Below, piece after piece: positions 1-9,929 of a stretch of DNA of 64,000 bases. The stretch is from Spinacia oleracea (taxonomy: Eukaryota > Streptophyta > Magnoliopsida > Caryophyllales > Amaranthaceae), in assembly GCF_020520425.1 (NCBI RefSeq), contig NC_079492.1:1922001-1986000 (forward strand). The letters run 5' to 3'. The position numbers were made by a program, and so were the translations under genes. Position 1 is the stretch's first letter, and each line of letters begins with the position of its first letter. The notes below the pieces were generated by a model. That model was not told the DNA's origin. It saw only the letters and a program-made list of their open reading frames with translations, and did no database searches.

Positions 1-88
1 AAAAAATTCCGCCTAGACCTGACCCATGACTTTTTGCTCTTGCCGAGGATGGCTATAGCCAGGCCTAGCCCGACCCACAACCATCTAT
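1..88. repeat. Right end of a GGCCC-rich TIR element (partial)
   Basis: The first ~88 bases are rich in GCCTAG/CCCGACC words and end in CCCACAACCAT. The same end closes the element in the peroxidase intron at 829-1098. I read this as the truncated right end of a related non-autonomous element, the rest lying outside the window. From here to 313 I see only AT-rich sequence downstream of the peroxidase stop. Confidence 0.4.
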
Positions 89-313
89 AGGTAGCTCACG
101 CAGCACTACCCAGCATGCATTTGATCCTCCTACCGGATCTACCCGGCACAATGGGCGAACAACTAACTTGTTTCTACCAAAAAAGTTAGAGAAACAATTA
201 CATATTGTTAGAACTATATTGTACTAGTATCATGAAGATCTTTAACAAAGGCATACAAAGTATAAAGAATGTTAGAATATTAAGAATACACCTAGTTGTA
301 ATAATAACAATGT

Positions 314-3300
314 CTATCGATTTACTTGGTCACATTGTAACCTAACTTCACCCATATTCCCAGTAAGAACATTAGCCGAAGAGAGCTTAACAAAAGCCGA
401 AGAAAACGCCTCGAAGAAATAGTCTTGATCAGCAGCAAATTGATTGACAATGGTGACGGTTCGAGGATCCCTCGAAAGGGTGGTGTCGATGCTAAACAAG
501 CCTTTGCCCAAGCTAATTTCCCTATAATATTGGTTATCAAATATTGATGGAGTTATATCATTTGGTATTATTGTAAGGTTTGTGATGGGAATTTTACTAG
601 GGCAACCAAGTTTTAATGCAAGATGATAATTAGGATCCATTTGATCTATAGGATTTGGTTTGTAGATTCTATCCACAATGTTTATGCAATGCCCTGCCCC
701 TAGTGTATGTCCACCTACACAAAATGATTGATACAAAACATTAATTAATGTAAACGAAAAATGCGGAAATAACACCAATTGATAACACTATCGGGAACTA
801 ATTTTGCCACTCCTCGTTAAGAATAAAGATGGTTGAGGGCCGGGCCGGGCCATCACGTAGCCGTGGGCCGGGCCTGGGCCACAATTTTTATGAAAAGCAC
901 AACAGGACAAAACACGCTAAATCTAGTAAAATTAGGTTTAGGCACGACTGCTCGACCCGACCTGTGGGCCCGGACCTGTTTTGAACTTCCCGGCCCGAAC
1001 GAACACGGTATTAAGTGGGTTCCGCGTGGGTCGGACCCGTTTAGGCCCAAGACCGATGGGCTCGACCCAAAGACTGATCCGGCACGGCCCACAACCATAT
1101 TTAGTTATGAATAGAGCACTGCTCTCTCTCACAGGGAGAGTGCCAAAATCAATTTTTAGAGGGTCAAGAATAGATATTACATACCTAGAATTGCCACAGA
1201 CTCTTGAAGGTTCATTCCTTTTCCCATGAAAATACGGAGGAATCCGTCGACGTCGATGGTGGTGGAAGGAAGATGAACATCAGCTAGTTGGGTGTTACAA
1301 GTGGTGGAATCCTTTCTTCCAAGAGGAACTTGGATTAAAGGTCCACCCGAGAGCGCAACCGAGTCCCTTGCTGCTAGGGCAATTATATCAGCACATGAGA
1401 CTTGTCTTGGACATGCAACTTCTAGGATGAACTTTAGTCTAGCAATTGCTTCAAGTTTCCTAATTCCAAAGTTCTTGGAACATTTCATTTCCGAGTCTTT
1501 CGAATTTAATAGAATCGATGCATCACATCCCTGCATTATATTATAATGTTCGTGAATCACGAGACATGTTTTAATCCGGATGCATTTCGTATATCTAACT
1601 CCTCAATCGTACTATTATGGGTGATAATGAGTTGAGACAATTGTTACATTGTTCATGAATCATAAGACATGTTTCTAATTCGAATGCATTTCATATAATT
1701 TTTCAATTATCCAATTATGGGTGACAATGAGTCGAGACAATTAATATGATGAAATCCGGCGTATGTAGTAAGAGTCAAGCTTTGCTTAGCCCGAAAACAC
1801 TTCATCTTTTTGTTTGTGCATTAGATAACTTTGTTGAGTTGATTCATCGAGGGCTTGAAAAACTATCTATAGAAATGGAATTAATCAACCATCACCGAGT
1901 AGTTGTTAATCTTAACATTAAAAAGGGTAATTGTACGAATAAAAACTTTATAACACACCCTTTAAAAAATTACTTCATATGGAGTATAATTTATAATTGT
2001 GGACCCACAAGATAAATGGTGATAAAACTATTATCACTAGAATAAGAAAATGATATAAACAAAATTTAATCTCAGGTATTAAGTACCACCCTTAATAATT
2101 TATCAGTTAACCTAGTTGACATGCACCGGATCATATGTTAATGTGAAATGGTAAATTTGGTCAACTGATTTTTAGTTGTATTATTTCACGGGATGCACTT
2201 GAATAGTTGAATGTATGGACATAAATCAATTAGAACTTGAGCATTTAATTTGTTGTTTTAGGACCGCAAATTCATTCTGTAAATATTGACCTTTTTCAAT
2301 TATCCTGTTCCAAATTGTACAATGACACAGTGATACTCTCTATCGATTAACAATTGCCACCTTCATTTCACAATGATCTTTATAGTTACTATTTACACAA
2401 ATATTAACACATAAGAGTAAGAGTATGTAAAAATATGGGTGAATAAAATAAAACATGATAAAATAAAATAGACGTGTAAGAAGGTAGATGAGTGTAAGAA
2501 AAAAAATGAATAGAGTATGAGAAAGTTAGTGAAAAGTTATATATGTTTTGGGGTATACCTGTAAGAGAAGTGAGATGGTAAATCTGCATGTACGTCCAAA
2601 TACTGATTAAAGTACAATGTAAATAATATTATGAAACGGACTAAAACAAAAAATGTAAAAGTCATCTTGAAAGGGAGGTAGTAAGTTTTTTAGATAAGGT
2701 TATTTTTAGGTTTTAAATTACTCTTTATTCGGTTTGATTCAATTTTCAAAAGTCTAAACCAGCCGGAGCGTAAAAATTATTAGGTGTACCCAGGTGCACC
2801 TAATATGTTATAGCCAGAGTGTGACAAATTGGATTTGGATATATTGTCAATTAGGAAGTACGAGTAGTTTATTATGATAAATTAATCAATATTTCGGAAA
2901 AGTGAATTCTTTGTTTACAGGGGTATAAGCGAGCTCAGCCGAGCCGAGTACTACTTTGTTCATGTTATAAATTGGATTATGTATACAATTTCGTGTAGAA
3001 TTTGGGTCGATTAATCGGATGCGAGTAAGTTTTTCCAAGTCTATTACAACGCATTGATTCCTTATATGTGGTTAGGCTAGGCTAGTAAACCATAAAACTT
3101 CTCCTGAAATTATACTACTAATAACCTACCAAAGCTACACTTGACTTTAAGCTCCATTTAATATTTAGCCGACTAGCTATAATAAGCCTATGAAGTTCGA
3201 CATTAATTCTACCAAGTACGGAGTTACTTAATACATTGTATTTTTCACTTTTACGTAGTAGTTGTTGTTAGTTGGCACCTTAAAGTCTAAAAGCATTTTT

Positions 3301-4371
3301 CTAAAGGTTAGAAGAGGAGCCAAAAATGTGTTATTATTTAAGTTTCAATGTTATGTTCACCTAATTCCACACGTGTTTCAGGTAAAATACAAGTTTGGAT
3401 TAGTTAAATGTAGATTAGTTTAGGAGAAATAAAGGTTATCTAAATTCAATTTACAACTAAACTAATTATAATAAGTTTGGGTAATCAAATCAGGTGATAG
3501 AGTGGGAAATGAAACTCCCAACTAGGAAAGGAAATGGAAAACTTATAACATTATGTATGTCATAACCCCAATAAACCAAAAATAAATGGAAACCCAAAAT
3601 CCAATTCAAGAAATGGCAATCCCTAACAAACTAATATTGAGTACCCCTTAATTCTTTTGTTCTGTTTTAGTTGCAATCTTTACTGTTTTTGGCAACTCTC
3701 ATCCATATTCAATATGTTTCTCAAGTGGGTAAAGCTGTCAAAAATTGTGACTTAAAAAAACTTCCCAAAATAGAAACGGTGTAACTAAAAGAAAACGGAT
3801 GAAGTATTAGTTATTACAACCAAAAAATCTCCAAGATATCTTAATTAAGCACCCCAGTCAGGGGCGGATCTTCCCTATAGTGGGGATGGGCCTGACCTCC
3901 CTGTCGAAATATTTCGTACCGTAACTTTGATTTCGGCCCCCTAAATTAACTTTGAATATAATTGTATATGTTTTGTATTACATTGTAAAGAAAAATTACG
4001 GGCCCCTCTACAAAAAATTGTTCAAGATCCGTTATATCATGGTTATAAACTAGACATCGTACATACGTAACGTTTTAATTTTAAGTATATCATGGTTATA
4101 AACTAGACATCGTACATACGTAACGTTTACGACATTGTACAATCGAAAGGAAAATTACCTGAACTTGGCAGTCATGGAACAACAGGCGAAGAAAGGCAGC
4201 AGGTGCAGAAACATCAGTAGCAAAGATGGTTAACATCTCTTTCCTAACAATGTCTTCAAGAAATGGACATGAAGATTCGTAATAGTTGTAAGATAATTGA
4301 TTGCCTTCACTATTTCTTGCACCACATAATCCAAGAATCACTGTAATTACATATATTCTCCATTTTTCCAT
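314..4371 (-). CDS. Class III (secretory) peroxidase, three exons
   Basis: Heme peroxidase of the secretory pathway, oxidising phenolics with H2O2 in the wall or vacuole. By eye the exons are complement 4371-4159, 1530-1185 and 714-314, joined in phases 0 and 1, giving 319 residues, the usual family length. Donors are CAG/GTAATT and CTAG/GTATGT; acceptors are TGCAG and TGTAG. The start has a signal peptide (about residues 1-23). The distal motif RLLFHDC is at about 62-68, followed across the first junction by GCDASILL. CPRQVSCADI and LAARDSVALSGG follow, and the proximal heme histidine lies in GGHTLGAGHC, built across junction 2. The tail FDNQYY, LFSIDTTLSRDPRT, FAADQDYFF and GEVRLQCDQVN is canonical. 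Intron 1 is 2.6 kb and repeat-rich; intron 2 holds a MITE. No frame damage was seen. Family call is firm; subgroup and substrate are unknown. Confidence 0.9.
829..1098. mobile_element. Non-autonomous TIR element in peroxidase intron 2
   Basis: About 270 bp bounded by imperfect ~20-bp inverted repeats: ATGGTTGAGGGCCGGGCCGG at the left and, read on the other strand, ATGGTTGTGGGCCGTGCCGG at the right. The interior has repeated GGGCC/CGGACC words. It codes for nothing recognisable; short open frames here are chance. No target duplication was found. Superfamily uncertain; the subterminal GGCCC repeats suggest hAT. Confidence 0.6.
1549..1742. repeat. Imperfect tandem duplication, ~100-bp unit
   Basis: The sequence GTTCRTGAATCAYRAGACATG and the downstream words TTATGGGTGAYAATGAGT and CGAGACAATT or TGAGACAATT occur twice in the same order, about 100 bp apart. 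The first unit begins just inside peroxidase intron 1 next to the exon 2 acceptor, so the duplication lies close to the splice site. Confidence 0.7.
2355..2681. mobile_element. Degenerate Stowaway-like MITE in peroxidase intron 1
   Basis: Left end CCACCTTCATTTCACAATGA and right end TCATCTTGAAAGGGAGGTAG are imperfect inverted repeats. The AT-rich interior is similar to the MITEs at 6795-7015 and 62772-63097. Mariner/Stowaway type by terminal resemblance; old and diverged. Confidence 0.5.
3857..4038. mobile_element. Possible hAT-type MITE remnant
   Basis: Starts CAGGGGCGGATCTTCC, a common plant hAT terminus, and carries GGCCCC words. The right end AAGATCCGTTATATC is only a weak inverted match (GATCCG). 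No clear target duplication. Lies in peroxidase intron 1. Confidence 0.35.
4033..4128. repeat. Direct tandem duplication, 53-bp period
   Basis: A 43-base block beginning TATATCATGG and ending AACGTTT occurs at 4033-4075 and again at 4086-4128, with about 10 bases between. It lies some 30 bp inside the exon 1 donor of the peroxidase. Recent, since the two blocks look identical. Confidence 0.85.
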
Positions 4372-4459
4372 TTTTTTTATCTTTGAAATTTCTATTACAA
4401 GAAGAACAGAACTACAGAGAGGATGTGTTTATGACTTTCTGTTACTTTTTTAGGTCTGT

Positions 4460-4466
4460 TTATATA
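4460..4466 (-). promoter_or_regulatory. TATA box of the peroxidase gene
   Basis: Reading the minus strand, CACTATATAAACAG lies about 90 bases upstream of the peroxidase ATG at 4371, a normal distance for a plant TATA box plus short 5' leader. Inferred from motif and position only. Confidence 0.5.
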
Positions 4467-4644
4467 GTGGTACTGGTGGCAGTCCAATTCCTTTTTTATT
4501 ATTGTTATTATAGTTTTATAAAATTAAAGGGAGAGTTAAATGTCCTTTATTTTTTCCAACTTGGCTTGGTACATGCTAGTATTTGCCAATTTCAAGAGAC
4601 TAGGTAGGGATAAAATAAATTTCAAATACACTCGTAATAATAAA

Positions 4645-4903
4645 CTTCCTCTGTTCTTTTTTAAATGACACAATTATTTAGGCACGTCTGTCAATACACG
4701 ATTTCAAACATTAATATCTTCAATTATGGATAAGAAAAAATGATAAAAAAATTGATATTTAGAAACTATTCATTGAGAATAATCTAATAATACCCCACAC
4801 GACTATGTTTTTTCTTATGTATAAATCACATAATGAAGTCAAAGGAGCTTGTATGAATAGTGTCAAAAACTCAATTGTGTCATGTAAACAAGAACGGAGG
4901 AAG
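4645..4903. mobile_element. Stowaway (Tc1/mariner) MITE
   Basis: 259 bp with inverted ends CTTCCTCTGTTCTT and AAGAACGGAGGAAG, extending inward through TAAATGACACAATT / AATTGTGTCAT. Right flank is TA; left flank is AA. Upstream of the peroxidase gene. No coding capacity. Confidence 0.8.
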
Positions 4904-5094
4904 TATATATTTAGGATCTGAACTTATCCAAACTTAATATATTGAAACTTATTGGAAGGGAGACGACTACGAGTGTCCCTCCGATACCATATCCCGACGA
5001 GTCAAAATGATTGATCGCGATCTATATGACCAAGAAGTCCGTTGAAGTGAACTAATTAAACTAGATTGACTTGATTGTAACATATAGGACGTGG

Positions 5095-5322
5095 GCAGAC
5101 TTGATTGCATGGAAATAAACTTAAGAGAGAAATTTTAATGGAACTTATTAGAATTTATTGGACTTTATTGATGTTTTTTTGGTGTTAGCACCCGGTTCAC
5201 CCTTAGAGCTAATCCGAATTCGGGGCGAGTTTCCAATTATTATTGCAGACTTGATTGCATGGAAATAAACTTAAGAGAGAAAATTTAATGGATCTTATTA
5301 AAATTTATTAGACTTTATTGAT
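5095..5322. repeat. ~79-bp direct repeat pair
   Basis: A block beginning GCAGACTTGATTGCATGG and ending TTTATTGATG occurs at about 5095-5173 and 5244-5322, with about three substitutions between copies. The 70-bp spacer contains CACCCGGTTCACC. Function unknown; could be a tandem duplication or a very small LTR-like remnant. Elsewhere in 4904-6423 I see no gene. Confidence 0.75.
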
Positions 5323-5597
5323 GTGATTATACATCATTTTAACTTATCTGAACATATTGAAACGGAAACCGAAATTCCGGAGATTTCGTGTAAATAAATG
5401 TGTAGCCGTACCATAATGTTTATTGTGTGGAGGAATAATAGAGGATGGAGTTGGAAATATTTGGAAGCGTAGTGAGTTAGTGACTGACTTAGGGATAGAG
5501 TTGAAAACGAGATTGTTATCTTACTTGTCGGAAATTTATTGGTGAACAAAACTAGAACACAGCAAAAGCACCCCAAATTCAGCAAAACTTATTACTT

Positions 5598-5886
5598 ACC
5601 GTCTCAAATTAGTTTTTACACTTATTATGACACAAAGTTTTAGAAAATAAATTATTGTTTGGTTATCAAACTTTAATATATCTGAAAAGTAGATGCGAAA
5701 GGAGATAGTGAGTATTATTTGAATGGAATGCGATAGGGGGTAGGCCTTTTACTTTTCTTTTTTTACTTTTCAGGGTAGTGCGAATAGAGATATTAAAATA
5801 ATTATAGGGTCTTTTCTAAAATGTATAAAAACTAATTTTGGACGCATGGAAATGAAAAGTGTAAAAGCTAATCTGACACGGACGAT
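5598..5886. mobile_element. Diverged Stowaway-like MITE
   Basis: Left end CCGTCTCAAATTAGTTTTTA and right AAAAGCTAATCTGACACGG are mutated inverted repeats about 290 bp apart. The interior is AT-rich and non-coding. Old copy; boundaries approximate. Confidence 0.45.
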
Positions 5887-6423
5887 GTATGAATTTGTAT
5901 GTTAGAACTGTCTAGTCAGTTTGTTGGACAGGTGAAGCATGTTGTTATGCATTTATTTTTCAACTTTGTCCTTCTGAAGATCAAGGGTTAATTATGTGCT
6001 AAACTGCTAATTAAGTTATGCTAACTGAATCGTTAATCAAATAACTTAGATAGAGTTGGATGATACTGAGATTTCTGCAACTTAAGAAACAGAATCAAGG
6101 TTGGATGATACTCAGATTTCTGCTTAAACAGCTCATTCATTCAGATTTCTTCTTCTTCTTCTTCTGTTGTTTGAATTTAATGAATAAAACTTAATTAGCT
6201 AACTGAATATGTGTACTAAATAAAAACTCTGTGTAATTGATGAATACATGAATTGGTTTTTCCCTTAAAAATATCAAAATTGTGCCCTGCATTTCAACGA
6301 AGATGATGTTCTAAAATGCACGCTCACCAACCTAAACTTAGTGTCATGATCAGGATTTTACACGAAAATGATCCTCGTCTTGATTGAACCAAACTCGTCA
6401 GATCTTTCAAAATTGTGCCCTGA

Positions 6424-8491
6424 TCATTTCTTTTGGCTCGCTCTTCTTCTAATTGCAACAGTTTGATTCCATCCTTTCTGGCGCGCCCTTTGCTCCCACA
6501 TAACGGTTATCCTTCTCTGCGCTTCTAAAGCTTGTTCGGATCTTTCTCTAGCTTCCTCACAAGTTTCCATGCCGGAGTTGCATTTATCAGCTTCCTTTTG
6601 ATACTGAGAAGCGATCTTCTTAGCTTCTAACAATCCCATTTCAGATCTTCTCTGGTTTTCTAAGGCGTCCGCCTCTTTTTGTTTCAGCTCATCTGCAACA
6701 AGTTCTGCAAAGTGCTTCTCCATCTCTTCACTAACATCTGGATCATGCTTCATACAATCTGAAACGATCCAGTGTAAAAACATCAACAATAATACTACCT
6801 CCGTTTCAAAATGATCTTTACAGTTAGTATAAAGTGGGTGTAAGAATAGAAAAATGGATAAAGTGAAAGAAACTGAGTAGAAAGTTGTAAATATCGTGAG
6901 GTGAGAAGGATAGAATAGTAATTTCTATGTCAAAGAAAAATAGTATGAAGTACTCTGTACAATGTAAGAACATTATGAAACAGAAAGCGTAAATATCATT
7001 TTAAAACGGAGGTAGTGGTAGCATATCATAAAATAATTCCTTGGACAGTTAGCCATTTCGAAAGAAATCATGAATTTTAATGATCTTTAGAGCCTAACCT
7101 GTAAATGATTGGTTCAGTCCTGCAAGAAAAATATACAAATGCATCAGCTAGGTCAAGAACACAAGAATTCCAAGAATGTCATATATTTCAGGAGCTAGAT
7201 TAGTTGAAGTAATTAGCAGATTATCAGTTTTCACGAGCATACGTACAAGTTTGACTGATACTACGGACATTATAGGCCAATAGTGGCGGGATTTCATGTC
7301 ATGACGGGGGGATCATTGAAAGAAAACCCTGTCGTAAAAGACATTTACGACGGTTGTTCCCTTCTTTATAGGGTGTTTGCCCGTCGCAAAAGTCTTTTGC
7401 GACAGAATTTTTGACCCGTCATTATTGGGTTGTCATTAATGATCCAAGTTCTAGTAGTGGGATCGGAGTAGTATTACTGCGAAATTAGTGAAAATTAGCG
7501 GTGGCTTTCCATATTCTAGACGATCAAGAGATTCATGTTTAAGGCCAATAATGAAACATGAAGCAAGATGCATGTGAAAATATGCTTTAAAAAAGAACAA
7601 AATAGTTGATGCCATTGAGATCAAAGCATCCAAAACTTATCAACCGAAGATGATAACCATAAAATTTAAGGTAACAAAAGTCACATACCAATATACCATG
7701 CCCTAAAATAGATCTATCAAGTAGTTTTGTTCTCCTTAAAATACCAAAACTTGTTAATAAACTTATAACAATGCGGACATTCAGTAGTATTATCCTATCG
7801 AAGAACTTGTTAATCAATTGTCCAAGATAATTGGGAGAATAATGTGTTTCCAAAAACACCTAGCTAGGGTATGTGTAGATCTTACCATAGACGCGATTTA
7901 AGACACAAATTTACGTATCATAACGCCTAACCGGATCATGTGATTAATTAGTAGATTATAATGCAATCAAAGTAATAATTTTTGGATTATAACACTACAA
8001 GAATATGTATTTTTAATAACAACCTAATAACGACAGGTCAAAAATCCCGTCGCAAAAGGCTTTTGCGACGGGGCTAACAACCAAACAAAGACGGGAACAA
8101 CCGTCGCAAATGTCTTTTACAATGAGTTAACGACGGCCCCTTTTATGACGGGTTAGCGACAGAAAATCCCGTCGTTAATCAACGATTCTTGGCCTTTAGC
8201 GACGAAATTTCCCGTTGTTAATGGTACAATTTCTTATAGTGTAAACATGATTAATTAGTTACCTTGAGGGAGGGAGAGAAAAGGGTAAGAGGAAGAGCAA
8301 TCACAAAGGCAAGGAGGGCAAGAAGAAGAAGAAGAAGAAGAAGAGTGAGTAAAAGCAGCAAGACCATGCCAATAGAGTGGGGGACCCACAATGTAACCAA
8401 TTACACACATTCCAAGAATTCCTGTTGCCATTTTCACAACTCTTGGGCTCAAATTGAATATCCTATTCCCTCCTCTCTTTTGATGTCCCAT
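6424..8491 (-). CDS. DUF1068 single-pass membrane protein with a microexon
   Basis: Plant DUF1068 family member of unknown function, 194 residues as modelled. Exons by eye: complement 8491-8263, a 21-nt microexon 7119-7099, and 6758-6424, phases 1 and 1. Exon 1 carries MGHQKRGGNR, one membrane segment (ATGILGMCVIGYIVGPPLYW) and a Ser-run followed by CPPCLCDCSS. The microexon supplies GLNQSFT, the conserved G-L-x-x-x-F-x-D-C stretch of the family, so without it the join would skip conserved residues. Exon 3 holds the coiled-coil-like part: DPDVSEEMEKHF, LLEAKKIASQYQKEADKC, MWEQRARQKGW. An in-frame ATG at 8518 would add nine residues; I chose 8491 because family members begin MG.QKRGGN. Introns contain a Stowaway MITE and two CACTA-type sequences. 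Confidence 0.85.
6795..7015. mobile_element. Stowaway MITE in DUF1068 intron 2
   Basis: 221 bp with inverted ends CTACCTCCGTTTCAAAATGA / TCATTTTAAAACGGAGGTAG. Left flank TA, right flank TG (one change from the expected TA duplication). Non-coding. Confidence 0.8.
7099..7119 (-). other. 21-nt microexon of the DUF1068 gene
   Basis: On the minus strand the 21 bases are flanked by TTCTTGCAG at the 5' side and GTTAGG at the 3' side. With one base from exon 1 and two from exon 3 they encode GLNQSFTD in frame, matching the conserved family stretch. The splice sites, phase and protein conservation agree. Confidence 0.85.
7300..7459. mobile_element. Truncated CACTA-type non-autonomous element
   Basis: Contains the CGTCGCAAAAG / TTTTGCGACAG words and ends TTCTAGTAGTG, matching the right half of the complete elements at 7993-8241 and 41048-41315. 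I cannot find a matching CACTA left end, so this copy is probably 5'-truncated. Lies in DUF1068 intron 1. Confidence 0.6.
7993..8241. mobile_element. CACTA (En/Spm) MITE with TAA target duplication
   Basis: 249 bp starting CACTACAAGAA and ending TTCTTATAGTG, flanked by TAA on both sides (7990-7992 and 8242-8244), the 3-bp duplication expected of CACTA elements. The interior has repeated CCCGTCGC / GCGACGGG words in both orientations. The right end stops only 21 bp from the exon 1 donor of the DUF1068 gene. Confidence 0.85.
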
Positions 8492-8518
8492 GCTTTCCTT
8501 CAGAATTTCAACAATCAT

Positions 8519-8928
8519 ATGATCAATTAATTACCTATCATGTTTTCAAGATTTTTTGAAATCAAAAAGCTTTTTGTTGGATTTGTTGTAATTCCAAATC
8601 TAATGCGAAACTTTGTTTTGTTTTTAGGGCAACAAATCTGAATTTTATGGGAAATAAACCAAGTCAAATGTACATGCTAACAAAAAGCCTAATATTGTGC
8701 CAAAACTTTTTAATCTGTTTTTATTTAAAATAGAGTGATTTTGTTTTATCTGTTTCCATCCCCTATTTTGTTTATTTTTTTTATATTTTTGCGCTCTACC
8801 TAGATTTGATCAGGGTTGGGTCGCATCCAAACATACAGAAGTCGTCTCACGCTCAGAAAAATTAAGATCAGGCTAGATTGGTCGTGTGAGCCTAATACAA
8901 AATGGGTATAGAAAAGATTACCGGCAAG
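8519..8928. other. Upstream region of the DUF1068 gene, no gene seen
   Basis: AT-rich DNA with T-rich runs (8696-8790). It should include the DUF1068 promoter and 5' leader, but I could not single out a convincing TATA box. No open frame resembles a known protein. Confidence 0.4.
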
Positions 8929-9428
8929 TAGACCTGTTAAACGGATCGGTCGGGTCGGGTTGTAAAAAATTATTTTCGGGTTTGAGTTGAATCGGGTAGG
9001 TCACTTTCGGGTTCGGGTCGACCCAACGGGTTGAAAGATTTTAAAACGCGCATTATATTTTCATTAATTTAGGTGATAATTATACAAAATATGGGCACAA
9101 ATTAACAAATTTTCCTACACAAGTGTATATTTAGTTAAATTTTAACCACAAAATGGCGTATAATTCAAATTAAAACTATATTACACACAACAATAGTAAA
9201 ACAACGTGTTTATTATGCATAAATTTTCTCATAATCTCATTTATTACTATTAATACTATGATTTTCAATCTGTTAGGTCCAAAACGAGTTCGATCGGGTT
9301 TTGACCCATTACTTTTCGGGTTGCTCGGGTTCGGATAAAATCGAGATCCGGGTCAAAAAATCTTATTCAAGATCCATTATTTTCGATTCGGGTTGATTTT
9401 CTGGCCGGGTCGATTTTTAACAAGTCTG
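8929..9428. mobile_element. Non-autonomous hAT element
   Basis: 500 bp with inverted ends TAGACCTGTTAA and (other strand) CAGACTTGTTAA, flanked by near-identical 8-bp duplications CCGGCAAG (8921-8928) and CCGACAAG (9429-9436). Subterminal regions are full of GGGTCGGGTT / GATCCGGGTC words. The core is AT-rich and non-coding. Confidence 0.8.
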
Positions 9429-9773
9429 CCGACAAGAAATTAGAAATCACAATGGCCCATGCCTGACTTGAATACTTGATTAGCTCTATGTCGTCGAACG
9501 GCTAAGTTGGTTAGCTTAGTTAACACGCTAAACCGTTGGAAGGTGTCAAATACCGACATACTTCGTATATGATGAATATATAACGTACTATAATAACTAT
9601 ACCTATAGAAAGAGGATGAATGATGAAGCAAATAATAGCATGACGATTACTTTAATGGCATTTGTACGTGAATAAAAATTAGACCATGATTAATTAAATA
9701 GCCTAAAAAAAGCAAATAATGGTACGTACGTGCAATAATACAATAACAAGTATATCCTTAGTATTCTGTCTCA

Positions 9774-9929
9774 TTAAGAACTCGAGTTTGAGATGGAAAC
9801 AAGTGAAGCAGTCCATGGCATCCCTTGATATCCATAACGCCAATCATCTAGTACACCATTTACTCTGACTCGTTTTAACTCCCTAGTGAGTAGATTACAA
9901 CGAACAAAAGCTCTAATATGATGACCTAA
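9774..9929 (-). pseudogene. F-box-associated gene remnant, C-terminal piece (4 of 4)
   Basis: Read on the minus strand from the junction at 9929, the frame continues the piece at 11622-11855 exactly: after ILIGLG it gives HHIRAFVRCNLLTRELKR, then VLDDWRYGYQGMPWTAS and stop TAA at 9774-9776. It aligns well with the end of the second F-box-type gene at 63223-63589 (LPNDWKYTYGRDFISWTSS). The TSD CCTAA separates it from the upstream piece, so it was cut off by the 1.7-kb element at 9930-11621. Confidence 0.8.

Noticed and set aside
7587-7859. 90-residue minus-strand frame in DUF1068 intron 1
   Set aside because: No similarity recognised, lies wholly inside an intron, AT-rich composition.
8264-8530. 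88-residue plus-strand frame opposite DUF1068 exon 1
   Set aside because: Antisense shadow; the Arg-rich run is the reverse of the Ser codons in the real exon.
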